Part shown: one piece after another, positions 44,421 to 51,714 of the stretch
Position numbering within the stretch: the first letter of the stretch is position 1
Layout: the number at the start of each line of letters is the position of its first letter
NCBI RefSeq assembly: GCF_005144885.1
Contig: NZ_CP039690.1
Coordinates: 1,240,001 to 1,304,000, forward strand
Source: Phreatobacter stygius
Lineage (GTDB): Bacteria; Pseudomonadota; Alphaproteobacteria; Rhizobiales; Phreatobacteraceae
Length of the DNA stretch: 64,000 nucleotides
Direction: 5' to 3'
Translations under genes and position numbers: made by a program
Notes under the pieces: model-generated
Databases searched by the model: none
Seen by the model: only the letters and a program-made list of their open reading frames with translations
What the model was told of the DNA's origin: nothing

Positions 44421-45238
44421 GGCCTGTTGAGATTCAGCATTCTCAAGCGCGTGAGATCGTGATTCAAGCTTGGGATGGATCGATTCGTTTTAACCGACGC
44501 CCAATGGGCGAAGATGGCGCCGCATTGCCTTGGCAAGCCGAGCGATCCGGGCCGCAGCGGCAAGAACAGCCGGCTGTTCGTCGAGGCGGTTCTTGGATCG
44601 TCCGGACGGGAAGTCCCTGGCGTGACCTACCAGTCTCGTTCGGTAATTGGAGCACAGTCTACACCCGCTTTCGCGACTGGGTCGCGGCCGACGTCTTCGA
44701 TCGTCTGTTCGAGGCCATGTCGGACGAACCGGACATGGAATACGCCATGGTCGATGCCACCATCGTCAAGGTCCATCGGCACGGCCAAGGCGCAAAAGGG
44801 GGACTTCGGGCCAGGCCATCGGCCGCTCCAAAGGCGGCATGACGACCAAGATTCTGGCGCTGACCGATGCGCTCGGCAACCTCGTCCGTTTCGTGCTTCT
44901 GCCGGGGCAGCGCTTCGATACGGTCGGAGTCCCACCGCTGATCGAGGGCGTGACGTTCGAAGCCCTGATCGCCGACAAGGCCTTCGACTCGAACGCCATC
45001 GTGGTGGACCTCGATCAACGCGGCGCCAAGATCGTCATCTCGCAGCATCCGCGCCGCGCGAAGCCCCTCGCCATCGACGCCGAGATGTACAAATGGCGTC
45101 ACCGCATCGAGAACTTTTTCTGCAAGCTCAAGGAGTTCAAACGCATCGCCATGCGGGCCGACAAAACGGACCAGAGCTTCGCAGCGATCATCCACCTCGC
45201 AGCAGCCGTCATCGTATCACGATGAACCCCACAGGCCT
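44420..45238 (+). mobile_element. IS5-family insertion sequence (IS427-like), about 819 bp
   Basis: The element starts GGGCCTGTTGAGATTCA and its right end read inversely starts AGGCCTGTGGGGTTCA, giving imperfect terminal inverted repeats of 16-17 bp. A TA dinucleotide flanks both sides (44418-44419 and 45239-45240) within CTAG/TTAG, the usual IS427-group target. It holds a broken transposase gene. Inserted exactly at the tautomerase stop codon. Confidence 0.85.
44475..45225 (+). pseudogene. IS5-family transposase, two frame changes
   Basis: The transposase is split over three frames: MDRFVLTDAQWAKMAPHCLG (44475 on), WIVRTGSPWRDLPVSFG (to about 44800) and SGQAIGRSKGGMTTKILAL to AAVIVSR (ending 45225). 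DDE residues can be seen: Asp in AMVDATIVK, Asp in LIADKAFDS, Glu in RHRIENFF. The first break (GTTCTTGG, 44589-44596) looks like a lost base; the second (AAAAGGGGG, 44794-44802) is at a slippery run where IS427-group elements shift -1 by design. The first break should inactivate it. Confidence 0.82.
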
Positions 45239-45347
45239 TAGTCGCGAGGCGACCGGAATCCGCATGCGGCTTCCGCCCATAGGGGTGCCGGTCGCTCTCC
45301 CAAAGAGAGTAGCTACCCCGTATAGGTGCGCGGCGGCGCGCACTGTA

Positions 45348-45371
45348 AACTCGCGAACTCGCGAACTCGCG
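45348..45371. repeat. 8-bp AACTCGCG triplet repeat
   Basis: AACTCGCG occurs three times in tandem at 45348, 45356 and 45364, followed by AAC. It sits 24 bp before the SRPBCC gene start. It could be a slippage-prone spacer altering promoter or leader length; this is inference. Confidence 0.7.
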
Positions 45372-45394
45372 AACGACAAGAAGAAGGAGACGGC

Positions 45395-45874
45395 ATGAGC
45401 CCCAAGCCCACCGGCCACCTTCGTGGCAACGACCTGATCCTCACGCGCACGTTCCGCGCACCCATCGATGACGTCTGGACGAGCGTGACGAAGTCCGAGA
45501 ACACCGCGCTCTGGTTCGGCAGTTGGGAAGGCGACGCCGGCCCGGGCAAGATCGGGCGGCTGCAACTGGTCCATGAGAAGGGCCGGCCGTGGACGAACGT
45601 GACGATCGAAGCGTGCGAGGCGCCGCGCCGCCTAGTCGTCACGATGAAGGATGACTACGGCGAGTGGCGCATCGAGGTGACGTTGACGCAGACGGACGAC
45701 ACGACCGAGCTACGCTTTGTGCAGCACCTGAGCGACCGGAAACTCGCGGGCGACATAGGGCCGGGCTGGGAGTACTACCTCGATATGCTGGTCGCCGCGC
45801 GCGAAGGCAAGGCGCTGCCGTCGTTCGAAGACTACTACCCATCGCAGAAGGCACACTACCTGGAGGGCGCATAG
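45395..45874 (+). CDS. SRPBCC/AHSA1 domain protein
   Basis: 159-residue START/AHA1-like protein: LILTRTFRAPIDDVWTSVTKSENTALWF, VTIEACEAPRRLVVTM and GWEYYLDMLVAAREGKALP follow the family's helix-grip fold. Such proteins bind hydrophobic ligands and often accompany ArsR regulators; none is present here. AAGGAG lies five bases before ATG 45395. The gene stands alone between an IS5-type element and remnants of two further IS, so it was probably carried in by transposition. Confidence 0.85.
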   Translation: MSPKPTGHLRGNDLILTRTFRAPIDDVWTSVTKSENTALWFGSWEGDAGPGKIGRLQLVHEKGRPWTNVTIEACEAPRRLVVTMKDDYGEWRIEVTLTQTDDTTELRFVQHLSDRKLAGDIGPGWEYYLDMLVAAREGKALPSFEDYYPSQKAHYLEGA

Positions 45875-45932
45875 ACGATCGGCACGTCGCAGGCTGGACA
45901 AAAGCGTGCGTGTGGAGGCGCGCGGGCCAGCG

Positions 45933-46064
45933 TGGAGTTGACCCGGTTTCGTGGACACCTTTTCCGTTGAGCAGGAGTTGTTCCCATACCGAGGCGTCGA
46001 TCGCCATATCCGGCGGAGTTTCGCAGTCAGATGGTTTATCTGGTCCGATCCGTCGGAAATCCGT
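45933..46064 (+). mobile_element. Truncated IS3-type element, left end and orfA start
   Basis: The left-end sequence (TGACCCGGTTTCGTGGACAC near 45939-45958) is followed by GCAGGAG and a reading frame PRRRSPYPAEFRSQMVYLVRS (45989 on), the N-terminus of IS3-family OrfA. Its start codon is ATA (45986) where ATG is expected. The frame is cut after about 26 codons at 46064, where IS5-type sequence begins. Confidence 0.7.
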
Positions 46065-46105
46065 CTCGCCGCCGTCATCGCATCTCCATGAATCCCAACA
46101 GGCCT
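46065..46105 (+). mobile_element. Solo right end of a second IS5-type element
   Basis: CTCGCCGCCGTCATCGCATC and the following bases to CAACAGGCCT match the last 43 bp of the full IS5-family element at 44420-45238 with a few changes, and end at the same TTAG target context. Only the right end remains, joined to IS3-type sequence. Confidence 0.7.
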
Positions 46106-46241
46106 TAGAACGGGCGCGCCGAAGCGGGACCGCGGGTTAACCCTTTCTTCATCCTGTCGTCGACGGCGAGGCCCGCATCGGCCAGGATGATCGCCAGCGA
46201 CCGTTCCGCGATGGGAATGGAGCGCGGCCAAGAGGTTTCCG

Positions 46242-46334
46242 ATGTCACCGACCAAGGCCGTGGCGCTGACACTCACGGGCAATTTTATTGTCTGGGGGCT
46301 GATCATCGCTGCCGGGATGCACTACCTGACCTGA
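46242..46334 (+). CDS. Small single-helix membrane protein (30 aa)
   Basis: A 30-residue frame, MSPTKAVALTLTGNFIVW then GLIIAAGMHYLT, is one hydrophobic helix with a short basic N-terminus. It has AAGAGG six bases upstream and a strong terminator 20 bp downstream, which argues that it is expressed. It is too short for family assignment; regulatory or respiratory-complex small subunit are possible roles. Confidence 0.5.
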   Translation: MSPTKAVALTLTGNFIVWGLIIAAGMHYLT

Positions 46335-46353
46335 TCAGGGTCGAACGAACACG

Positions 46354-46383
46354 GCCCCGGCGGTTTTCACCGACGGGGCTTTT
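46354..46383 (+). terminator. Rho-independent terminator after the small ORF
   Basis: Stem GCCCCGGCGGT / ACCGACGGGGC (one mismatch) with a short T-rich loop, followed by TTTT. It follows the 30-codon gene by 20 bp and separates it from the convergent OmpA operon. Confidence 0.8.
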
Positions 46384-46405
46384 GCTCGTCTGGGCCGAAC
46401 CAGGC

Positions 46406-47458
46406 TCAGGCCTCGCGCCCGGCGCGCACGGCACGCGCATGTTCGGTTTCGCCACCGGCCGCCAGGATGCGGCTTTCACCCGACCAGTTCTCACGGATCG
46501 CCCGGTCGGGAAAACCGGCAAAATCAGAGACATATCTCAGCTCCGCCTCGCTCATCGCTGCGATCTGGTCGAAATGCCAGATGCCGAGTTCATAAAGCTT
46601 GGCCTGGATCGCCGGGCCGATGCCGCTGACCAATGTCAGGTCGTCGGCCTGCCCGCGACGCGGACCAACCAGCCCCGATGGCGCGTTGCTGCCGTAACGA
46701 TGGTCGAGATCGGCAATGTTGGCCTTGCCCAGCGTACCGTCGTCGCGCGAGCTCGCCACCTCGCCGCGTGCGGCACGTTCGGCGAACTCCGTCGCGCCCC
46801 CGGCCGCCAGGACTTTGGCCTGGCCAACCCAGTCTTCCCGTTCGATACGGCCCGGAAATGCCAGATAGCCGCCGACCCACTGGCTTTCAGCGGCGGTCCA
46901 TGACGCCATCTGATCGAAATGCCAGATACCCAGCGCGTGCAGCCGCGCCTCGTTCTGCTGGCCGACGCCACGGATCAGCTTGAGATCGTCGCCACCTCCG
47001 CCACGTGGCGCCGCAATCCCCTCCGGCTTGCTGCCGCGCGCCATGGCATCGGCGGCCGCGGCCGCCCCCGCGAGCGTCTGCGCCGGCGCCGCATGCGGAT
47101 GGGTATCGACCAGTCCCGCCGGCGGGTCGAGCGAGGTCTCGGCCGCCGCCTCCAGCCGTTCGATCGCCTCTTCGACCTGCTCGCCGCGCCGGGTCTGACG
47201 GGCCAGGCTGCCGATGACGCAGCCGCCGAGGAAGGCCATGGTGAACAGGAGCACGGTATCGAGCCAGAGGCCTGGCCGGCCCGGCAGCCATTTCAGCACC
47301 GCCGCCACCACCGCTGTCACCAGCAGGAAAGCGGCAAACGACACCCAGCCGCTGCGGCCGCGATGATCGGGGCGGCCGGCGGTCACCCAGCCCCAGATGA
47401 GGCCGCCCGCCAGGGCGAAGGCGAGCGGCAACCAGAAGGTCTGAACCAGGTACAACAT
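46406..47458 (-). CDS. Membrane protein with two helix-hairpin-helix (COG3743-like) domains
   Basis: 350-residue protein with three N-terminal membrane helices (about 7-95) and two copies of an about 65-residue domain (DDLKLIRGVGQQNEARLHALGIWHFDQ and DDLTLVSGIGPAIQAKLYELGIWHFDQ). The DLxLIxGIG block is a helix-hairpin-helix found in predicted 5'-flap nuclease-like proteins; here it lacks nuclease residues and may bind nucleic acid or protein. Start ATG 47458, 11 bp after the OmpA-like gene stop, so the pair is an operon. Confidence 0.8.
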   Translation of the reverse strand: MLYLVQTFWLPLAFALAGGLIWGWVTAGRPDHRGRSGWVSFAAFLLVTAVVAAVLKWLPGRPGLWLDTVLLFTMAFLGGCVIGSLARQTRRGEQVEEAIERLEAAAETSLDPPAGLVDTHPHAAPAQTLAGAAAAADAMARGSKPEGIAAPRGGGGDDLKLIRGVGQQNEARLHALGIWHFDQMASWTAAESQWVGGYLAFPGRIEREDWVGQAKVLAAGGATEFAERAARGEVASSRDDGTLGKANIADLDHRYGSNAPSGLVGPRRGQADDLTLVSGIGPAIQAKLYELGIWHFDQIAAMSEAELRYVSDFAGFPDRAIRENWSGESRILAAGGETEHARAVRAGREA

Positions 47459-47469
47459 GACCGTTCTCC

Positions 47470-49518
47470 TCAGGACCGCGGCAGCACGGCGAACTCGACC
47501 CGCCGGTTGAGCGCCATATTCGCTTCGTTGTCGTTTGGAACCACCGGCCGCGACGCGGCATGACCCACCACGACCAGCCGATCGGCGGCGATGCCGCGCC
47601 GCATCAGCTCGCCACGGATAACGACGGCACGGTCTTCCGACAGTTGCTGGTTCGAATTGGTCAGGTTGCGAATATCGGTGTGGCCGGCGACCTCGACGCG
47701 TACCGCCGGATCGCAGCGCCCGAGCGCCGCCACCAACCGGTCGAGCACCGGAGCGTGCTCGGCGCGTTGTTCGGCCTTCCAATAGTCGAACAGGATGCGG
47801 TCGCCCTCGAGCGCCGTCGAAATCAGCGACATGCAATCCGGCCAGGGCCGTGGCGCCGGCGGCGGCGTGGTCGCGGCCATCGGTCCGGCGGTCGATACCG
47901 GCGCGCCCGACATCGCCGACCCAGGCGCGGGGGCAGCGGTACCAACGCCCGCAGGGCTTGGCGCCACCACCGGAGACGGCGGAGCGGGTGGAGGGGGTGG
48001 AGGGGGTGAGAGGTCCGCGGCCAGCGGCGGCTCCTCCGCGGGCGCTGGAATCTCAGCCGGCGGCAGCGTGATATCGGAACTCGCAGTCAGCGGCGCCGCG
48101 AGGCTGGCGACGGCCTGCCGCACCCCACTGGCGATCTCGAAACTCGGTGCCTGGCCGGCCAAGGCAAAGGCGCTGTCGGAAAGCCGCGCGGTGCCTTCGG
48201 TCAGCTTCGCCAGCTGGCCGAGCGCCGATCCGGTCACGCCGCCATAATCGACCCCCGCGGCGAGCCCCGAGGCGATGCGCATCTCGTCGACGATCCGCGC
48301 CCGGCCCGCAACCGCCGTGGCCTGCGCCAGGACAGTCGCCTTGGCCGCCGCCGAGGGCGCGAAACCGGACAATGTCAGCACGCCCTCCCGCTTGGCCGCG
48401 CTCCAGGTAAACGGGCTGACCGCCGGTGGCGCTATGGCCAGACTGCCGATGCTGAAGCCATCCGCCGGATCTTGCGCCCTGGCAATGGTATCGAAGGCGA
48501 CGGGGGTCGAGGCGACGCCGGTCAACGAATAGACCCGATCGGCAATGGCCGCCGTGCCATTCGCCAGCTGGCTGATCTGGCCAAGCGCCGCGATGGCCTT
48601 GGCTTCGACCACCTCCGGCAGGCCGGCGGCAACGGTCATCCGGTCGATCACCTGGCCCGACGTCGCGGCGCGGGCGGCAGCCAGAATGCGCGTACGCGCC
48701 GCTTCCGAAGCGACGGTTCCGGTGAGCGTAATGCCCTCGGCGGTCTTGCTGGCGTTCCAGGCGGCCACCGGCGGCGGAACCGCGGCGGGGGGCGGTTCGG
48801 GCGCGGGCGCGGTCGCGACGGGCGGTGCCGGCGCGACGGCCGATAGTGTCGGCGGCGGCGGCGCGCTGACCCTGACGGCGCCGCGCGACACGCCCTGCGG
48901 CAGCGCCGCCAGGGCTGCCGTGATCAGTGCCTGGCTTGCCTGATCGCTGGCATTGCCGGCGAACGAAAAGGTCGAGCCGATCAGCGCGGTCGACCCGTTC
49001 GCCACCCGGCCGAGTTGCTGCAGGCCGATCAGAGCGGCGGCGGTCGCGTGTGCCGGCACGTCGCGTGCCGTGGTCATCTGGTCGACCACCTCGCCGCCGG
49101 GCAGGGCCGCCCGCGCCGCGGCGACGATCCGGTCGCGCGAACCGTCGGGCGCGACCTGGCCCGACAATGTCATGGTCTGGCCGTCGCGGCGAGCCGACCA
49201 CCCGAACGGATTGGCCGCCGGCAGCAGGCCTGTCGGCATTGCGGCGCGGCGCACACCGAATATGGCATCGGCCACGCGCGCGGCGCTGGCCTGGGCATCG
49301 GTCGCCGGCGCTTCGCCGGTGATCGTGGCGTCGCGGCCCGCCATCGAGACGGCCGCCCAGGGCTTGCCGTCGACCGTCGGACCGGCGGCGGCGATCGCGC
49401 CGGCGGCACGGTTGCCGAGGTCGCGCTCGATATCGGCCTGCTTCCACCACAAGGATCCGCCGGCCAGCAAGGCCAGGGGCAACAGACCGGAAAGCCAGGC
49501 ACGGGGCTGCAACGGCAT
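47470..49518 (-). CDS. OmpA-family protein with repeated BON-like modules
   Basis: 682-residue envelope protein. A short N-terminal membrane anchor (GLLPLALLAGGSLWWKQA) is followed by three long repeats, each with two BON-like halves (W-SxxxDGxxTLSGxV ... VDxMxxAxGxP ... LxNGxAxLxDxxFSLxGxA), a Pro-rich linker and a C-terminal OmpA domain (about 560-680) with peptidoglycan-binding residues in VEVAGHTDIRN, QQLSEDRAVVIRGELMRRGI and NRRVEFAV. The plan resembles mycobacterial ArfA. It likely bridges membrane and cell wall. Cotranscribed with the downstream HhH protein. Confidence 0.85.
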   Translation of the reverse strand: MPLQPRAWLSGLLPLALLAGGSLWWKQADIERDLGNRAAGAIAAAGPTVDGKPWAAVSMAGRDATITGEAPATDAQASAARVADAIFGVRRAAMPTGLLPAANPFGWSARRDGQTMTLSGQVAPDGSRDRIVAAARAALPGGEVVDQMTTARDVPAHATAAALIGLQQLGRVANGSTALIGSTFSFAGNASDQASQALITAALAALPQGVSRGAVRVSAPPPPTLSAVAPAPPVATAPAPEPPPAAVPPPVAAWNASKTAEGITLTGTVASEAARTRILAAARAATSGQVIDRMTVAAGLPEVVEAKAIAALGQISQLANGTAAIADRVYSLTGVASTPVAFDTIARAQDPADGFSIGSLAIAPPAVSPFTWSAAKREGVLTLSGFAPSAAAKATVLAQATAVAGRARIVDEMRIASGLAAGVDYGGVTGSALGQLAKLTEGTARLSDSAFALAGQAPSFEIASGVRQAVASLAAPLTASSDITLPPAEIPAPAEEPPLAADLSPPPPPPPAPPSPVVAPSPAGVGTAAPAPGSAMSGAPVSTAGPMAATTPPPAPRPWPDCMSLISTALEGDRILFDYWKAEQRAEHAPVLDRLVAALGRCDPAVRVEVAGHTDIRNLTNSNQQLSEDRAVVIRGELMRRGIAADRLVVVGHAASRPVVPNDNEANMALNRRVEFAVLPRS

Positions 49519-49814
49519 GATATCGTCCTCGCTTTCCAACCCGGACGACGAACGCGAAGGCCTCGACCGGCCATCAGCGCCCCCCGGCATCGGCTGCATC
49601 GATCTATCCTGATACAGCTTCGTGACCCGGGGGATGGAGAGTCAAGCCGGCTGTCGCAGATTCGCCCATGATTTCGGCATGTTCGGCCATTCGGGGCATG
49701 ACCACGTCCGCGGCGAAGGTGAATAGGACAGGGTGTAGCACTGCTGGCACGCGGCAGTTGCGACTTGGCGCGGCTCGCCATAGCCTGGATCCGAGGTCGA
49801 CCTGCGGAGGCCGC

Positions 49815-51317
49815 ATGAGTGTCGAGGGCATCACACCGGTCGCCGCGACGCCGGCGATCGATAGCGCGCAGATCCGCGCGCTGATCGATGCGCTGGGCCT
49901 GAAGCCCGGCCAGTCGGTCGAGGCACGCGTCGCCGCCATGATCAGCGACGGCATCGCCCGGCTGGTGATCGGTGACGGCACGCTCGATGTCCGCACGCCA
50001 CAGGCTTTGCCTGTTGGCGCGACCTTGACCATGACCGTCGAGCGTCAGGGCCAGGCGCTCCGCCTGTTGCTGGCAGCCGTGCCGGGCGGAACGGCACCAC
50101 CGGCCTCCGGCTTGCCCGCTGCGCCCGCCGCCGCCGCCTTGGCCGGCCTGCCGGCCGGCATCCCCGCCGCCCTGCCCGGCCAGGCCGCCGCCAATGTCGT
50201 CGGCGCGCTGATCGACCTGGTCGCACGCGAATCCGGTGGCGCACGGTTCGCCGGGCTGGTCGACGGCGCCCGCGCGACCGTCGCCGCACGCGGGTCTTCC
50301 GACATGTCTCGCGCATTGGAGGCGGCCTCCGCCGGACACGCCCAACCGGCAACGCCGCGCGAGGCCCTGGTCGAAGCGGTACGCGCTGCGGCGGCCCGCC
50401 AGGACAGCCTGAGCCCGCTGTTCGCCGACATTGCGGCGGTCGCCGAGGGCCGGGCATCCGCCGGGGCGACGACCTTGCCGGAGCCTGTCGCGCGCGCCCT
50501 GGCGCAGGTGCTTGGCTTCCGGCTGGCGGCCGAGGCCGCGGCCACGCCGGCCGGGCTGGCGCGTGCCGTCGCGGCCTCCGGGACTTTCCTTGAAGCCACA
50601 CTCGCCACCGGCGCCGCTCCCGCTGCCGATCTGAAGGTCGCCCTGACCGTCTTGCGCGGCGCGCTCGGCGCCTGGATGCATGACCTCGGCCTGACCGGCC
50701 AACCCCAGGCCGCGCCGCGCAATCCGGACCATGAACGCCCGCCGTTGCGCGGCGCGCTGCCCCACGGCCAACCGCCGGCCGCGGCCAGCCTCGCGGCCGG
50801 TGCCACACCGGCCGAGACGGCAAGCCTGCTGATCGAACGCACCGAGGCGGCACTGGCCCGCATCACCTTGCTGCAGGCCGCCTCGGTGCCGGATGCCCGC
50901 GAGATCGGCCGCCCGGATGCGCCGGTCCTGACCTCGGTCGAAGTGCCGATCCGCATCGGCAACGAGACCGCCATGATGCAGTTGCAGATCGTCCGCGAGC
51001 GTGATCCGGAGGACGACGCGGCCACCCCGGCGACGCCGAGACCGACCGACTGGACGATGCGCTTTTCCATGGAGGCCGAGCCGCTCGGCCCGATCCATGC
51101 CGCGGTGCGCTGGCGCGACGGCCATGTCAGGGTTCAGCTGTGGGCCGAACGCGACGGCATCGCTGCCCGCCTCGACCAGGCCCGGAGCAGGCTCAGCGAC
51201 GCCCTGGAGGCTTCGGCCTTCACCATCGACCAGTTGACGATTGTCGCCGGCAGGCCCGCCGATCCGCGCGCCGCGCCGCCGCCGGCAAGGCCGCCACGCC
51301 TGGACCGGCTGACATGA
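49815..51317 (+). CDS. fliK: Flagellar hook-length control protein FliK-like
   Basis: 500-residue Ala/Pro-rich protein with a long low-complexity middle and a C-terminal Flg_hook domain: VPIRIGNETAMMQLQIVRERD, MRFSMEAEPLGPIHAAVRWRDGHVRVQLWAERDGIAARL, TIDQLTIVAGRP. FliK measures hook length and triggers the export switch through FlhB. ATG 49815 has GGAGG upstream. Its stop overlaps the start of an FlhB-like small gene by four bases, an apt functional pair. It stands 9 kb from the other flagellar genes. Confidence 0.82.
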   Translation: MSVEGITPVAATPAIDSAQIRALIDALGLKPGQSVEARVAAMISDGIARLVIGDGTLDVRTPQALPVGATLTMTVERQGQALRLLLAAVPGGTAPPASGLPAAPAAAALAGLPAGIPAALPGQAAANVVGALIDLVARESGGARFAGLVDGARATVAARGSSDMSRALEAASAGHAQPATPREALVEAVRAAAARQDSLSPLFADIAAVAEGRASAGATTLPEPVARALAQVLGFRLAAEAAATPAGLARAVAASGTFLEATLATGAAPAADLKVALTVLRGALGAWMHDLGLTGQPQAAPRNPDHERPPLRGALPHGQPPAAASLAAGATPAETASLLIERTEAALARITLLQAASVPDAREIGRPDAPVLTSVEVPIRIGNETAMMQLQIVRERDPEDDAATPATPRPTDWTMRFSMEAEPLGPIHAAVRWRDGHVRVQLWAERDGIAARLDQARSRLSDALEASAFTIDQLTIVAGRPADPRAAPPPARPPRLDRLT

Positions 51318-51595
51318 CCGACGACGCCGAACAGCCGCGCCCGCCCATTGCCGTCGCCCTGCACTATGAACAGGGCCGGGACCACGCACCACGCGTCACC
51401 GCCACCGGCCGCGGCGCCGTCGCCGAGAAGATCATCGCGACGGCTCGCGAGCATGGCGTCGCGGTGGAAGGCAATGCGCTACTCGCCGAAGCCCTGTCCG
51501 GCGTCGAGCTCGACCAGGAGATCCCCGAAGACCTCTATCGCGCGGTTGCTGAAGTGATCGGTTTCGTGCTGCGCGCCGCCGGACGCCTGCGATGA
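51314..51595 (+). CDS. FlhB C-terminal-like protein (FlhX)
   Basis: 93-residue protein equal to the cytoplasmic autocleavage domain of FlhB: PIAVALHYEQGRDHAPRVTATGRGAVAEKIIATAREHGVAVEGN, LLAEALSGVELDQEIPEDLYRAVAEVIGFV. The NPTH cleavage motif of FlhB is absent; the equivalent is RVTATG. FlhX proteins of this type can replace the FlhB C-terminal part. ATG 51314 overlaps the fliK stop (ATGA), indicating coupling. Confidence 0.85.
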   Translation: MTDDAEQPRPPIAVALHYEQGRDHAPRVTATGRGAVAEKIIATAREHGVAVEGNALLAEALSGVELDQEIPEDLYRAVAEVIGFVLRAAGRLR

Positions 51596-51714
51596 CCGCG
51601 CTGATACGACGCCGGAAGTCGACAATATTGAGGCTTGTGACAATTTGACGGTTGTTGCCGCTCGCCTGATGCGCGCTAATGCGCCAAGGTGAAAAAAACT
51701 GGAGGGAGGATTTC

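Larger units (their letters stand above)
45875..46241. other. IS-remnant region without intact genes
   Basis: 367 bp with no intact gene. It holds the 5' end of an IS3-type element and a solo IS5-type right end (annotated separately). From 46108 to 46241 nothing is recognised except a GGGTTAACCC palindrome (46133-46142) and the region leading to the small membrane gene. Confidence 0.6.

Noticed and set aside
46406-47836. Longer 476-residue version of the HhH protein
   Set aside because: The additional N-terminus overlaps the OmpA gene in another frame; ATG 47458 begins the membrane helix directly after the OmpA stop.
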